Shown: piece by piece, positions 51,501-59,200 of the stretch
Layout: the number at the start of each line of letters is the position of its first letter
How positions within the stretch are numbered: position 1 is the stretch's first letter
Assembly (NCBI RefSeq): GCF_014839805.1
Contig: NC_051128.1
Location: 11,236,466-11,300,465, forward strand
DNA from: Manduca sexta
Taxonomy: Eukaryota; Arthropoda; Insecta; Lepidoptera; Sphingidae
Length of the DNA stretch: 64,000 bases
Reading direction: 5' to 3'
Notes under the pieces: generated by a model
Database searches by the model: none
What the model saw: the letters and a program-made list of their open reading frames with translations, nothing else
What the model was told of the DNA's origin: nothing
Program-made: the position numbers and the translations under genes

Positions 51501-54469
51501 CATATCAGGATTCAGAAAGAGGTAAGACTTGAAAGAATATGAAGATAATGTTTAATGTATATGGTACAAGGGACTGCTTATTTAAAAAGTGGGAGTTTGT
51601 AGGGTTGACTCTAATATCTGTGTCTTCTGTCTTTATCGTACTACTACCTACCATTATTTAAGTTGCCGTAAGTCAGACATTAGCTGTGGGGAATTCAAAT
51701 TTTTCAATTCTAAAACTCTTTATACACGATGATAGGTGACCGACATGAAACTGTTGTTTTTTTTTATTGCAAGAACATACCTGAATTATCCAGGTTTGTA
51801 ACACCAGGTCTGGAAGTCATATTGAGTTTTCTTCTTAGTATCAGCCCAGAGTCTAGAATTTGTGTTCTATATGGTGATAGGATTGATCTACATCACATCA
51901 TGGGACGGGATACACACGGCGGGAAGTGGGAGTACTAGTTGGGCCTCTGCCTACCCCTCCGGGAATAAACATCGTGAGTGTGCGTACAGTCAGCAAATGA
52001 ATGCCAGTATACTTTGACAGGAAAATATTCTATTATTTACTTTGTATGAACATAAGTATTTTGGTATTTACCATATACAGTGCATTGGGATAAATGCTTT
52101 GTTTGTAGCACATTTTTATTCAGTACGTGTTTCAGCTGAACGTGAGCTGCCGGGACATAAAGCCTGCGAACATAAACTGCACGTGCGTCCCGGAGCGGCT
52201 CGAGGTGACCGGGGACAACGTCACCAACCTGGTGGCCGTGGACTGCTCCCGGAGACAGCTGAAGGAGATGCCCACGCACTTGCCGCCCAACACTGTTAAA
52301 CTTAACGTCTCGTATAATAATGTGAGTTTTTATTGTAGTTTTAGCGGGTCCGTGGGTATTGCAGGGTAGAACTTGTTTTCATAACACTTTGGAAGGTCAA
52401 AGGTAGCTTATGTATTACTTAATTATTTATAGTTATTGGTAGTTTTTATACAAATTCATTCTAACATTTTTGAGTTACAATCGCCAATTATATAAAAAAA
52501 AATACAGTTTTTATAAGCATCTGCTTGCCTGTAACTTTAAAACCTTTTAGGTAAATTAAGAATCCACAAAAAATTCTAGCAAAACTGTGAAACAAATCCA
52601 TGATTTACGTGTTGTCACATAACCAAGACGGCATCCAATAATAACTAAATATTCGATTCCAAATAAGCCATCATATTTAAGACTGGGGTAATCATTTCTC
52701 GTCAGTTGACGCTATCTGAACCCTAATCCACTTACAGTCTTTTGTGAACCCGTATAAAAAAATAAATGATTTTAGATAACGTCGTTGCAAGCGATAGCCA
52801 GCGACACCTCGTACGACCACCTGCGGCGGCTGATCGTCGAGCACAACGACATCACCAACATCCTCGAGCTGGAGGGCACCAAGTTCATAGACCACTTCAT
52901 ACTCTTCGCGATAGGATATAACAAACTGAACATTGTGAGTATTATCATAAAATCTATTTTTGCACAACTTAATATGAAGACGAGTGAGAGAACGACCACC
53001 CTTTTCCCCTCCTTAGCTCTGCTCAAGACTGTGCGGCGCTCCACAGCGCTGGTCACCCTGAGAACATCACACTGCATGTAGTTAAGGCACTATGACTTTC
53101 GAAGTTATGTGTATTCTATGGGCAGGGGAAAGATCCTCTCCTGCCTCCTCTACGCTTATGACATAGTTTATAATAATTGTTTTAACTTTCAGATCCACAC
53201 GTACGTGCTGTCGAACAGGTTCGTGACGACGGGGCCCACGTTCTCCATCGTCGGCAACTTTATACATTGCGACTGCAATACTGCCAAGACTTTGAAGGTA
53301 ACATATTAATCTTCTCGCAATTTCATTGATGTTGACGAGATGGCTGTTTATACTGCCGTGCTAAGCTCAAAAGCGGTATCTCAAAAAAAAGAAATCTTGA
53401 TTTTTATGTCGTCAGCTTAAAGAAATACCCATCCAATGAACTTACCTAAATAACTGTATCTTGTTTAGAACTTGTTAAAAAACCTTAAAAGAGTTTCTCT
53501 ATCTCAGTTTTACATACAAAACTATATATTATAAAACTTCAATTATCTCGAAATAAGGTTTCCCTGACCGCTTTTGCAGGCAGTATATAGTAATTGTACC
53601 ACGACATCATTATTATAACAACATAAAACTAGATTTCTGATTTAATAGTAGTTTTTAGTTTTTTTTATTTTCTTCTGTTTCGAAACTTTTACATCGTGCA
53701 TGGTCATGGGGCAGACAGAGGTGTTAGTCGTCCGAAAAGTAAATGTTAGATTAACTACCTTCATTTTACAATACTACAGACTTTTATAATAATTGGCTGT
53801 TGACGTTCCGATTCACGCAGAAAGAGCTCGTGTCGAAACATCGGGAGAAAATAAAAAACACGATAAATTCCGAAAATACTTTTATATTAGTGTCTAACAG
53901 TCTTATAAACGTAAGATACAAATATTTTTATACACATTTTATACCTTCTTTGTAAACTAGCATATACATAAACAGAAGCAGAACTATCAGTCAATATCAC
54001 TTAGCTTCATTCGTCACCCTGCAGCCCTAATTAGATAAGACTTTATGTAGTACTTGACATACCGGTTTGCAGTAACAAAGTGTGATATAAAAACACGAAA
54101 TAATGCCATCTACCCAGAGCGAATTGAGTGCAAGATTATAGTTGTTGTTTTTTCATAAAAAAAATTAAATGACATTTCTATTATCCCCAGCCTTGGCTCC
54201 TAGAAAACTTTAAAAATATACCAGACTACAAAAACTTAGCGTGCAAGGACGACATGGGTCTCGTGGTCGAATTGGTGGAGTCCAGGGTCTGCCACACGCC
54301 CACAGACTGGACGGACTACATATACTACATCATAGGACTTGAGGTGTTAGTCTTGGTGCTCCTCATCAGCAAGGTCTCGTACGACTACTGGGTGTTCAAG
54401 ACGGCAGGGTACCTCCCCTGGCCGGCGAACAAGATGCCCCGACTACCCTGCGACTGGCTCTGCGAATGA
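24514..54469 (+). CDS. hfw: Protein halfway (singed wings 2), LRR membrane protein
   Basis: Extracellular leucine-rich-repeat protein; the Drosophila gene is linked to ecdysone-dependent metamorphosis. Coding exons: 24514-24540, 44271-44363, 44730-44916, 49356-49481, 50671-50868, 51352-51521, 52136-52321, 52776-52934, 53193-53297, 54191-54469 (TGA). The total is 1530 nt, 509 residues, in frame at every junction. Residues 1-24 form a signal peptide: charged MERNRIYVD from exon 1, then hydrophobic AVLWCAVVYLVTHLP from exon 2. Residues ~55-100 are a Cys-rich segment (GKCFHMPRSMCPTKAVCTT, FCCD). LRR-type repeats follow (CLNISNNNLT, LDASANNLTEFP, LDLSFNW, VDCSRRQLKEMP, KLNVSYNN, RLIVEHNDI). An LRR-C-terminal-like cap has CDC and later Cys. 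A transmembrane helix lies at about 460-481, then a short tail ending LPCDWLCE. Exon 1 was chosen because its ATG has a good context (AAAATGG), it ends at a strong phase-0 donor, and it completes a signal peptide; it is the least certain exon. The family name rests on recognition of the C-terminal two thirds. Confidence 0.88.
26725..27010 (+). repeat. LINE 3'-end fragment
   Basis: Non-LTR retrotransposon 3' end: it contains 'GAGGCCTATGTGAAGCCACA' and terminates in a GATGATGATGACAATGAC tail, the typical lepidopteran LINE tail. The minus-strand open frame across it includes SRRTCKKRPASG, also found inverted near 1680-1760, so that frame is a repeat artefact. Confidence 0.6.
27556..27728 (-). 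repeat. SINE-B family copy, inverted
   Basis: Begins with 'TGCTGGTGGTAGGATGTATT' and contains 'GGTTCTAACAGGCCGGCATA' and 'GTCGACTGCCAAGAGGTAAT', the complement of the plus-oriented copies at 32195 and 41125. One of the more complete copies. Confidence 0.7.
28147..28397. mobile_element. Foldback MITE, hairpin family F
   Basis: Left end TTAAAATAAAACTATTTTAC faces right end GTAAAATAATTTTTATTTTAA. The inverted similarity continues inward through TTTTATCTCGG / GCGATAAAA to a central block with the internal palindrome-like GAAGGCTACAGTCTTC and CGAAACGTCAGGAG. Copies at 47860-48130 and 57060-57300 have the same plan. No coding capacity. Confidence 0.7.
28698..28988 (+). repeat. LINE/SINE-C family repeat
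   Basis: Nearly full copy: 'GAGTCCGCCTGGGTCCCACC', 'TTTGAAGGACATTGTAGCCA', 'ATCTCATGTCTCAGGATGG', 'CTCGTCTCGTCATTCAAAGC' and an A-rich tail. It aligns along its length with 16502-16812. Confidence 0.7.
29754..30636 (-). mobile_element. Twin of the tandem-repeat Helitron-like element
   Basis: Same length and architecture as 9162-10043, including four ~123-bp repeats (ATTACTGCTCCGCT-like phrases from about 30091 onward), the (CAAA)n run and the terminal ...TAGTATAGA|T. The CTAG end is degraded to ATAG, and the host base next to it is T in place of A. The two copies differ only by scattered substitutions, implying recent spread relative to the other repeats here. The open frame at 29660-29956 is repeat sequence. 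Confidence 0.8.
31065..31290 (+). mobile_element. tRNA-derived SINE (family D)
   Basis: The head includes GAGGTCCCGGGTTAGAATCCC, a B-box-like tRNA segment, then 'AAGTCGGGCAAAGAGGTATT', 'GTGCCGAATATGGCGATAAC' and 'CATGGAATGGAATACACTGG'. It matches 32770-33030 through head and body. Confidence 0.65.
32195..32420 (+). repeat. SINE-B family copy, long
   Basis: Runs 'GAGTGGGGTCCAACAGAAAT', 'CTCGGCAGTCGACGCAATTA', 'GCCGGCCTGTTGGAACCGG', 'ACACAGGCTGGTCCCGGAAC', 'TGGCGGGATTTAACACC', and ends 'TATCCTACCACCAGCA'. One of the best templates for the family. Confidence 0.7.
32770..33030 (+). mobile_element. tRNA-derived SINE (family D), long copy
   Basis: tRNA-like head 'GTACGGCAGTGCTCCGAGGT' and 'CTGAGTTGGAATCTCGGATC' (eroded B box), followed by the D body 'CATCATGGGGCGTGGCACAC' and 'CCCTTAGGGGATAAATG'. 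The 90-aa open frame through it is not a gene. Confidence 0.65.
34473..34683. mobile_element. Tc1/mariner-type MITE
   Basis: CAGTCAGCCACAAAAA at the left end and TTTTTCTGGCTGACTG at the right end are inverted repeats, flanked on both sides by TA (34471-34472 and 34684-34685). The length of 211 bp and lack of coding mark it as non-autonomous. Confidence 0.75.
34907..35084. mobile_element. MITE with GGCCCTTATTC ends
   Basis: Starts GGGCCCTTATTCTGTATG and ends GATAGAGAATAAGGCTC, with an internally mirrored arrangement ('GTAACACAGCCGTGTCATG' against 'CATGACGCGTTGTGTTA'). It is related to the element at 3950-4105. CCTG flanks both ends and could be a target duplication. Confidence 0.6.
35105..35500 (+). 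repeat. SINE-B copy split by a DNA transposon
   Basis: 35105-35177 ('TTGACTGACAAGAGATGATT', 'TTATGCCGGCCTCTTTGAAA') continues after the inserted element as 'GATGTACACAGGCTGATCTC' from 35458. Removing 35178-35455 and one CAAG restores the normal SINE-B order, so the insertion is younger than the SINE. Confidence 0.75.
35178..35455. mobile_element. 278-bp MITE with GGGTCGTCCATTAA ends and CAAG duplication
   Basis: Left end GGGTCGTCCATTAAACACG is the inverted copy of the right end CGTGATTAATGGACGACACC, with a small indel. CAAG lies at 35174-35177 and 35456-35459, the likely target duplication. The interior has a long G tract (35251-35267) and paired 'CGCGTGTATTT' / 'AAATACACGCG' blocks able to form a stem. 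No transposase. Superfamily not assigned. Confidence 0.75.
37058..37272 (+). repeat. SINE-A tail, plus orientation
   Basis: Body of the A family without the usual tRNA head: 'GACGGTGAAGGAAAAACATC', 'GAGGAAACCTGCATACCTGA', 'CTACCAATCCGCACTGGGCC', 'CTCAGTAGTAGAGGAAG' and a (ATT)n tail. The upstream open frame (36903-37211) runs into it and is not a gene. Confidence 0.65.
37345..37550 (-). repeat. LINE-E 3'-end fragment, inverted
   Basis: Complement of the E family: 'CACGGCGGCCTAACTCAACG', 'GGTGCACTCTCTGTTCCTTC', 'GAGATCAGGTGCAGGACTAA'. The same family lies in the opposite orientation at 38475-38720 and again at 59490-59610. Frames through it (37340-37609) are artefacts. Confidence 0.6.
38475..38720 (+). 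repeat. LINE-E 3'-end fragment
   Basis: 'GAGCCTCGGAAAGCACGTAA', 'GTTGGTCCTGCGCCTGAT', 'GTGCACCTGCGTATTGCTTA' and 'GGCAGCCATGGCCGAAATTC' match the complement of 37345-37550. Together they form an inverted pair about 1 kb apart. A diverged minus-strand LINE 3'-end piece (about 38725-38990, 'CTGCCCACTGCTGGGCACGG') follows. Confidence 0.6.
40469..40646 (-). mobile_element. Short Helitron-like element
   Basis: CTAGCTTTTGCCTGCAGCTC at the left and CTTCAGCTTTATATTAGTATAGA at the right, between A and T, give TC...CTAG on the minus strand. At 178 bp it is an internally deleted relative of the 9162 element. Confidence 0.65.
40655..40925 (-). repeat. LINE/SINE-C family repeat, inverted
   Basis: Reading the minus strand gives 'AACCAGTGTAATTACTGG', 'GACGAATGCAGTGGAGTG' and 'GGACGGACGTATCACTTACC', the C family order, directly abutting the short Helitron-like element at 40469-40646. 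Confidence 0.55.
41125..41345 (+). repeat. SINE-B family copy
   Basis: Full-looking copy: 'ACTGCAACTGATGGTAAGTG', 'GTCGACTGGCGAGAGATGAT', 'ATGCCGGCCTGTTGGAATCG', 'CACAGGCTGATCCCGGAACG', 'TATCCTACTACCAGCA'. It is followed at about 41370-41550 by a LINE-like 3' tail ending in (GATGAT)n. Confidence 0.7.
41635..41940 (+). repeat. Two short repeats in tandem
   Basis: 41635-41765 ('GTAGGCAAACGAGTAAACGG', 'GCCTGGATGGTAAGCAGCAT') is a known lepidopteran type of interspersed repeat. 41800-41940 is a diverged SINE-B ('CACTGTGCCTGATGTTTAG', 'AATTATGCCGGCCTGCCAA'). Confidence 0.5.
42652..43123 (+). mobile_element. Helitron-like element, 472 bp, plus orientation
   Basis: TCTATTACTGTTATATAAAG after an A, then the AGAGTTTGTTTGTTTGAACG leader, one copy of the unit that is tandemly repeated in the 882-bp elements, and the end 'GAGCAAAAGCTAG' before a T. 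It is an opposite-oriented, repeat-poor relative of 9162-10043. Confidence 0.75.
44490..44650 (-). repeat. LINE/SINE-C family fragment in an hfw intron
   Basis: Complement of the C family ('GAGCATGCCGCTCACCTGAA', 'CTTCACTGTGCATCTCATGT'), ending 79 bp before the exon at 44730. Confidence 0.5.
45902..46610. repeat. Helitron-like fragment and a second repeat cluster
   Basis: 45902-46058 starts CTAGCTCGCGGTTTCGGCCG and ends ATGTATAGA, between A and T, so it is a small Helitron-like element on the minus strand. 46319-46610 is a different interspersed repeat containing 'AGCGACCCGCCCAAGCCTCG' and a second internal copy 'AGCGGCCCGCTCTGGCTTTG' about 90 bp on; a trace of it occurs near 39928. 46130-46300 is a diverged Helitron-like interior. 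Confidence 0.5.
47860..48130. mobile_element. Foldback MITE, hairpin family F
   Basis: Left arm 'AAATAAAACTATTTTGCGAA' and 'TTTTCTCCCGACGTT'; right arm 'AACGTCGGGAGAAAATTG' and 'GCAAAATAGTTTTACTT'. The arms pair over about 60 bp around a ~100-bp centre. The best preserved copy of the family in this window. Confidence 0.75.
48925..49348. repeat. Helitron relic and duplicated splice-acceptor approach
   Basis: 48925-49078 is a decayed Helitron-like end ('GGACAAAGCTGAGAGCAAAA'). 49103-49179 and 49271-49348 are direct repeats of about 77 bp ('CGCGATCCTTCT', 'GGTAGATTT', 'CTACCATGAATTGT', 'CTTGATTAT'), separated by about 90 bp of Helitron-interior-like DNA. The second copy ends 7 nt before the acceptor AG of hfw exon 4 (49354-49355). 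Confidence 0.7.
49745..49925 (+). repeat. SINE-B family copy in an hfw intron
   Basis: Contains 'GAGATGATTATCTCTCTATT', 'CCGGCCTATTGGAACCGGAT', 'CCACCATGGCGGGTTAAGGC' and the closing 'ATATCTCACCACCAGCA', in the order of the family. Confidence 0.65.
50588..50640 (+). repeat. SINE-B fragment abutting an hfw splice acceptor
   Basis: 'GAGAGACCATTACCCCTTGC' through 'ATGCCAGCCTGCTTCGAACC' aligns with the central SINE-B block. It ends about 30 nt before the exon at 50671, so it lies where the branch point would be expected. Confidence 0.55.
50910..51275 (+). repeat. SINE-B then SINE-C fragments in an hfw intron
   Basis: 50910-51040 is SINE-B ('CACTTGATGGCAAGCGCACT', 'GTCGACAAAATTATGCCGGC'). 51078-51275 is a 5'-truncated C copy ('AACTACTGGACTTAATGAGA', 'GATGGTGAGCACAGTGGAAT', 'GCTTGTCTCGTCATTC'). 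They fill most of the 50869-51351 intron. Confidence 0.65.
51795..51985 (+). repeat. SINE-D family copy in an hfw intron
   Basis: 'TATCAGCCCAGAGTCTAGAA', 'CATCATGGGACGGGATACAC' and 'CTCTGCCTACCCCTCCGGGA' match the D family body. A short TACAGTCAGC string after it (about 51987) resembles a mariner-type MITE end. Confidence 0.55.
52684..52740 (-). repeat. SINE-B fragment before hfw exon 8
   Basis: 'GGGGTAATCATTTCTCGTCA' and 'GTTGACGCTATCTGAACCC' are the complement of the SINE-B core. The fragment ends 35 nt before the exon starting at 52776. Confidence 0.5.
53790..53890. repeat. Half of a family-F foldback element
   Basis: Only the right arm is present ('CGAAACATCGGGAGAAAATA', 'ACGATAAATTCCGAAAATA'), so the hairpin partner is lost. 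It lies in the 53298-54190 intron of hfw. A small C-family trace occurs at about 53020-53075. Confidence 0.45.
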
Positions 54470-55603
54470 CTCTGAGTTACTAAAAAACTAATTGTTGGCT
54501 GAATTTCTAAACGATTAACCGCAGGAGATTTAGAAGACTTAAGGTTCTTAGATGGAAGTTACAAGGCATTCAATGCCTGAGATTGAGGGTTCGGTGATAT
54601 GGAGAATGGAGATATATTCTTATTCTAGTGGAAATTCTTATTTCTCCCCTGCCTAATCTTTCTATAATGGAGTAGTTTATTTACGGTGGTTTCAGCCAAA
54701 TTTTCGGTTTAATAATTAGTTTTTTAGTACGCGGCCATTATTCCGTTTTGTAATCGAATGAAATTTTAAATATATTTTTATATTGTAAATCATTGCCATT
54801 TGTTAGGAATCTCTCGGTTACGTCTCGTATTTAATCACAGCGGCTTTGCCAAATTTTTATTTTTTGTAAACTTTTTGGCCAGTTAGAGAGGCTTAATTAT
54901 GTTTAATTGTATATAGAGTAAGTAAAAATATGTTAATTGCCATGTTTAGGTTTAATTACTGGTGTGTAGACGAAATAATGTCGTACATTTTCGTCGTAGC
55001 TTATAGTTCAAGTAATAAAATAGTACTTTTGAAGTAAGTACTGTGTGAAAAAAGATGAGAAACGTATTTTTAAATCAATACGAAAAATATTGATAAAATC
55101 AGTAAAATCGACTTAAAAGTAAAAAACAGGTGTAATAAATTACACGCAGCTTTCGCAATTAGGAACGTTCAGGGTTACATCAGTCAAAATACTTTAATAT
55201 CAATTTTGCACACAGCCGTTCCAAAAATCAGTTTATTGTGTGGTCACTTATGAAATAACACTTTATTTTTTAAGTTTATAATACCATCGACAGTTTTGTA
55301 AATCATTTATTTCATGAGTTATTTTATACTAATTTAAAATATTAATTTGTTTTTTTTAAGTGACCTATTTTGCTAACCATACTCTTGGTATTAAATAAAG
55401 TAATATTTTTGGTAATATTGAGGCTTATTGTCGGTATTATAACGTGCCATATATTGGCTGAAATGAATTCAAAGATTAATTAAGGATTGTCCATTGTTTT
55501 TTTAACTGTAATAGGCTAAGGGTATTTGTGTACATATTATTTAAAATGAAGACTGTATATTTTGTATGGGTTTTGTATATTAGACGTCACAAAGACCAAT
55601 AAA
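54470..55603 (+). other. hfw 3'UTR with candidate polyadenylation signal
   Basis: AT-rich, non-coding and free of recognisable repeats. AATAAA at 55598-55603, about 1.13 kb after the hfw stop, is the last canonical signal before the minus-strand gene's own 3' end. An earlier AATAAA lies near 55395. Confidence 0.5.
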
Positions 55604-55878
55604 TCGATAATTTCTATGCTTTGGTTTGATTTTTCTTATTCCTCTAAGTTTGATAATATAAGGCCAATGAAAAAAAAAAATTCGAACGAATAGAAACTAT
55701 TCGTTATTTCTGGTATGTAATTGAATTATTTTCAAGAAAGATAAGAAACATTACTTTACCATCAGTTAATAAATCTTAATAAAAAGATTTGTCCACAATG
55801 TTAATATCGTATTAAAATCAATATTATTTTGATATACTTTTGAAAATAATGTGATATACTTAATTACAATAATAAATA

Positions 55879-55884
55879 TTTATT
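55879..55884 (-). terminator. Candidate polyadenylation signal of DDX52
   Basis: TTTATT on the plus strand (AATAAA on the minus), about 325 bp past the DDX52 stop codon. It faces the hfw signal across about 275 bp, so the two transcripts converge closely and may overlap. Confidence 0.4.
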
Positions 55885-56208
55885 TACAACGGTATACTGC
55901 GTACTTCCGCTTTTCTTTCTCGTACATGCGTCTATATTTAATCCCCGACGAAAAAATTGAGGTGCTAAAAGTTTAAGGTGCGATCTATATTGGCTTTTCA
56001 CTTTCCATGATATTTTTCATAGTGATTTGTGTATGAAATTAATTATAATACTCTATTGATAATACTAATTTTACAATATTAGAATGAAACTCGCAAAATT
56101 ACTATGAAGTAATTTTAATTAATATAAATGTATTAATTTACAATGCGAAGTATTTTAATTCTTAGCACAGACAGTCTTTGCTGTATCTTATACATTACTT
56201 AGTAAACA

Positions 56209-59200
56209 TCAGCTAACATTCTTAGCTTTTTTATGAAGAACATTTTTCTTGTTTTTCTTTTTGAGGCCTTTTAATTTCCCTTTGCCTTTCTTTACCTTTG
56301 TGTTTCTATCTTGATCTAGTTTACCTTTTCCTTTATTTATCTTTGCTTTTCCATCTCTATTTGGATTGAATTTGGCCTTTTTAGGACCATTTGGTTGATT
56401 TTCAACTTTCCTATATTTCTTATTTTTACCATTTGTTATTGTTTCTGTGGATTTGGACTTATCATCTTCTTTAGTCTCGCCTTCTTCTAACTTCCTCCTG
56501 TAACAATATTTTATTGTAATATATAAGGAAATATGAAAAAAAGGGCTTAGGACAATAATATTAGCAACTTTTTAAATGTTTTTTAAACCAAAGTACAATG
56601 TTGTTTGTATACTGTTATTTAATAGACAAAGCATTGGTATCTTTGCAGACTTTTATACAAAAGGCCTATCATCTAGAGATAACATACACGCATCACGCCT
56701 TTATCCGCAAAGACGTAGGCAGAAGTGTGAGGGCATACACTTTTGCCATGAGTGTTTCATCGACAAACGTGATAATTCCAGATTCGGGGATGATACTGAG
56801 TAGAAAAACAATATTGCTTTTCTCAGCTGTGAACCCAGATCCTAAGAGCAGTATACCGTAATACAATTACGCCGCCGAGGTAGTCCGTTACGCCTAGAGA
56901 TAAAGAGCATTTTGAATCAAAAAACTAATTTTCTTCATTATCGTGTTTTTTGTAATTCATTTCCCGGCGTTTCGAAGACTTCATAGCTTTCATGGTTACA
57001 GAGCGGTCTGGGCCATAAAATATGAAACCTAGTCTCATTTTGATGTCTAACATTTTAATGTTTATGTACTTAATGATTTCTTATGTTTACGCGAATGTTA
57101 GATTTAAACTATTTTTCGGATTTTAACGCGGTTTTAATAATAAAATGTAGGTAGGTATTATTAAGTATTAACTTTGACTTTGCGGATGAACAACAACTCA
57201 GCCCCCCCGTGACCATGAAGGCTGCAGTCTTCGAAACATCGGAAGAAAACTAAAATTATGAAAACCGCGATCAAATCCGAAAAACAGTTTAATTTTAATG
57301 TTGATGTACTTACTTCTCCGGCTTGGTCAATATGGTGGATATCTTGTCCCTGTGCGGAGCTTTCTTCATGAGCTGCTTCCTCTTGTTGGGGTTCTGCTTC
57401 AGTTTGAGCATGTAGTCTGGAACCTCACATCCTGACTGCTTCATCACAGCCGCTATGCTGGAATAGGTAATTTATTTTTAATATCCTAGACCAGGGATTC
57501 GAGGTTAGAGAACGTAAAAAACATCCATTTTCTAATTTCATTTACTGGAGACTGGGTTGTCTTGATATAATTGATGTTAAGGCGACTGATCGTAAAAAAA
57601 TTAACGGATTTTTTTTAAAAATTGGCGCCGACCCCACATTTAACTGGGACAAGGAAGGTAAGTGGCGAATGGTAAAATTTTCCGAAAAGGTACTCGACAC
57701 AACATATGTTCAAAATCTCAATTTCTATCTTTATAAACTTGAGTTATGAATTTTTGAAATAGTTTTTTTGGCTTTGGTGTAAAGATGGATATTTCGAGAT
57801 ACGACAAAATCGTTTTCTACCGTCAATATAGGAACTAATATACATAAATGCTGTCTGCAAATCGTTCTGATGATAATTAGACTGTACAGAAATTCTACAT
57901 AAAGGTAAGCCGGCATGAATCGGGTTATATGGACCCGTCGCCCCCGGTAGGTAAGGTCACCTGATGATACTGTTTAATATTAGGTAGTTATAATAAAATA
58001 AATTTTGATGATACAATACGCAACTTGTTACCTAGCTTGGTATACTATAGGCCTATGACAATGTTGTGTAGAGACCAAAGAAAAAGTGATATACTCTAAG
58101 ATGTTTTTATTACATAGATACGTTGTCCGAGCTCAATACTGGCAAGACGAAAATATGGTAATTGCCCGACTTAACGGCCAATGAGCGTACGGCACTAACG
58201 TTGTTACGGAACTGTCGATGTATATATATATCCTTTTCTAACGAATGTATGCTGCATCTTTTTATTCCTTCTTCGAGCGAATTTGTAATTATATGTACAG
58301 GTACGTGACTATAGCAAATAGCTCGCCGTTTTATGTGCCATTTTGTTAGTGTATGATAGATGTAGTGCGTCTATTTGTAAAACGTCATTGGATATACTAA
58401 TCAAATTACCTGCGTAGGTTGACTACATCGTCCTGGGTGAAGAAAGTGATCGCCTTCCCTCGCTGTCCCGCGCGGCCGGCCCGGCCCACCCTGGGACACA
58501 AATTATTATTATTCATTTTGATTTAGACATAGAAAAAATTCAGTATGTGTAGATATTTTAGACAGTAGCGGTAAGAAAAAAAAACAGGTATAATTTAAAC
58601 ATCCGATTTTAAACAGGCCGGCATTATTGTGGCAACTGGCGAGGAGTTATCATCTCAACATTCTATCTGAAGCTAACTCCACTTATAATATTTATTATTA
58701 TTCATTTTGATTTCAACATAAAAAAAAATAAGTTGTGTAGATTTCTTAGCACTAATAAAAACGCAGGTATAATTTAAGTATGCGGTTTCAAGCAGGCCTG
58801 CATAATTGTGGCAACTGGCGAGGGGTAATCATCTCGACATTTTATGAGGAGCCTACTTCACTTACAATCAGATACAGCGGGATCATTTTGCTGTGTCCGT
58901 ATAAGAGAAAAAAAAACAGGAATGTTGGTACCTGTGTATGTAGGAGATGGCAGACTGCGGGAAGTCGTAGTTGAGCACGAGGTTGACGCCGCGGAAGTCG
59001 ATGCCGCGCCCCATGAGCTCCGTGCAGATCAGCACCCAGATGCGGCCCACGCGGAAACTGCGCACCACGTTGTCGCGCTGGGGTAGACAGTGGCTTTAAA
59101 ACATTCTTTTATATTCAAAGGGCTTATGGTACACCACTATAATGAAAGATATGGTACACCACTATAATATAAAACATCAATGTAAGGCAATTTATATGTA

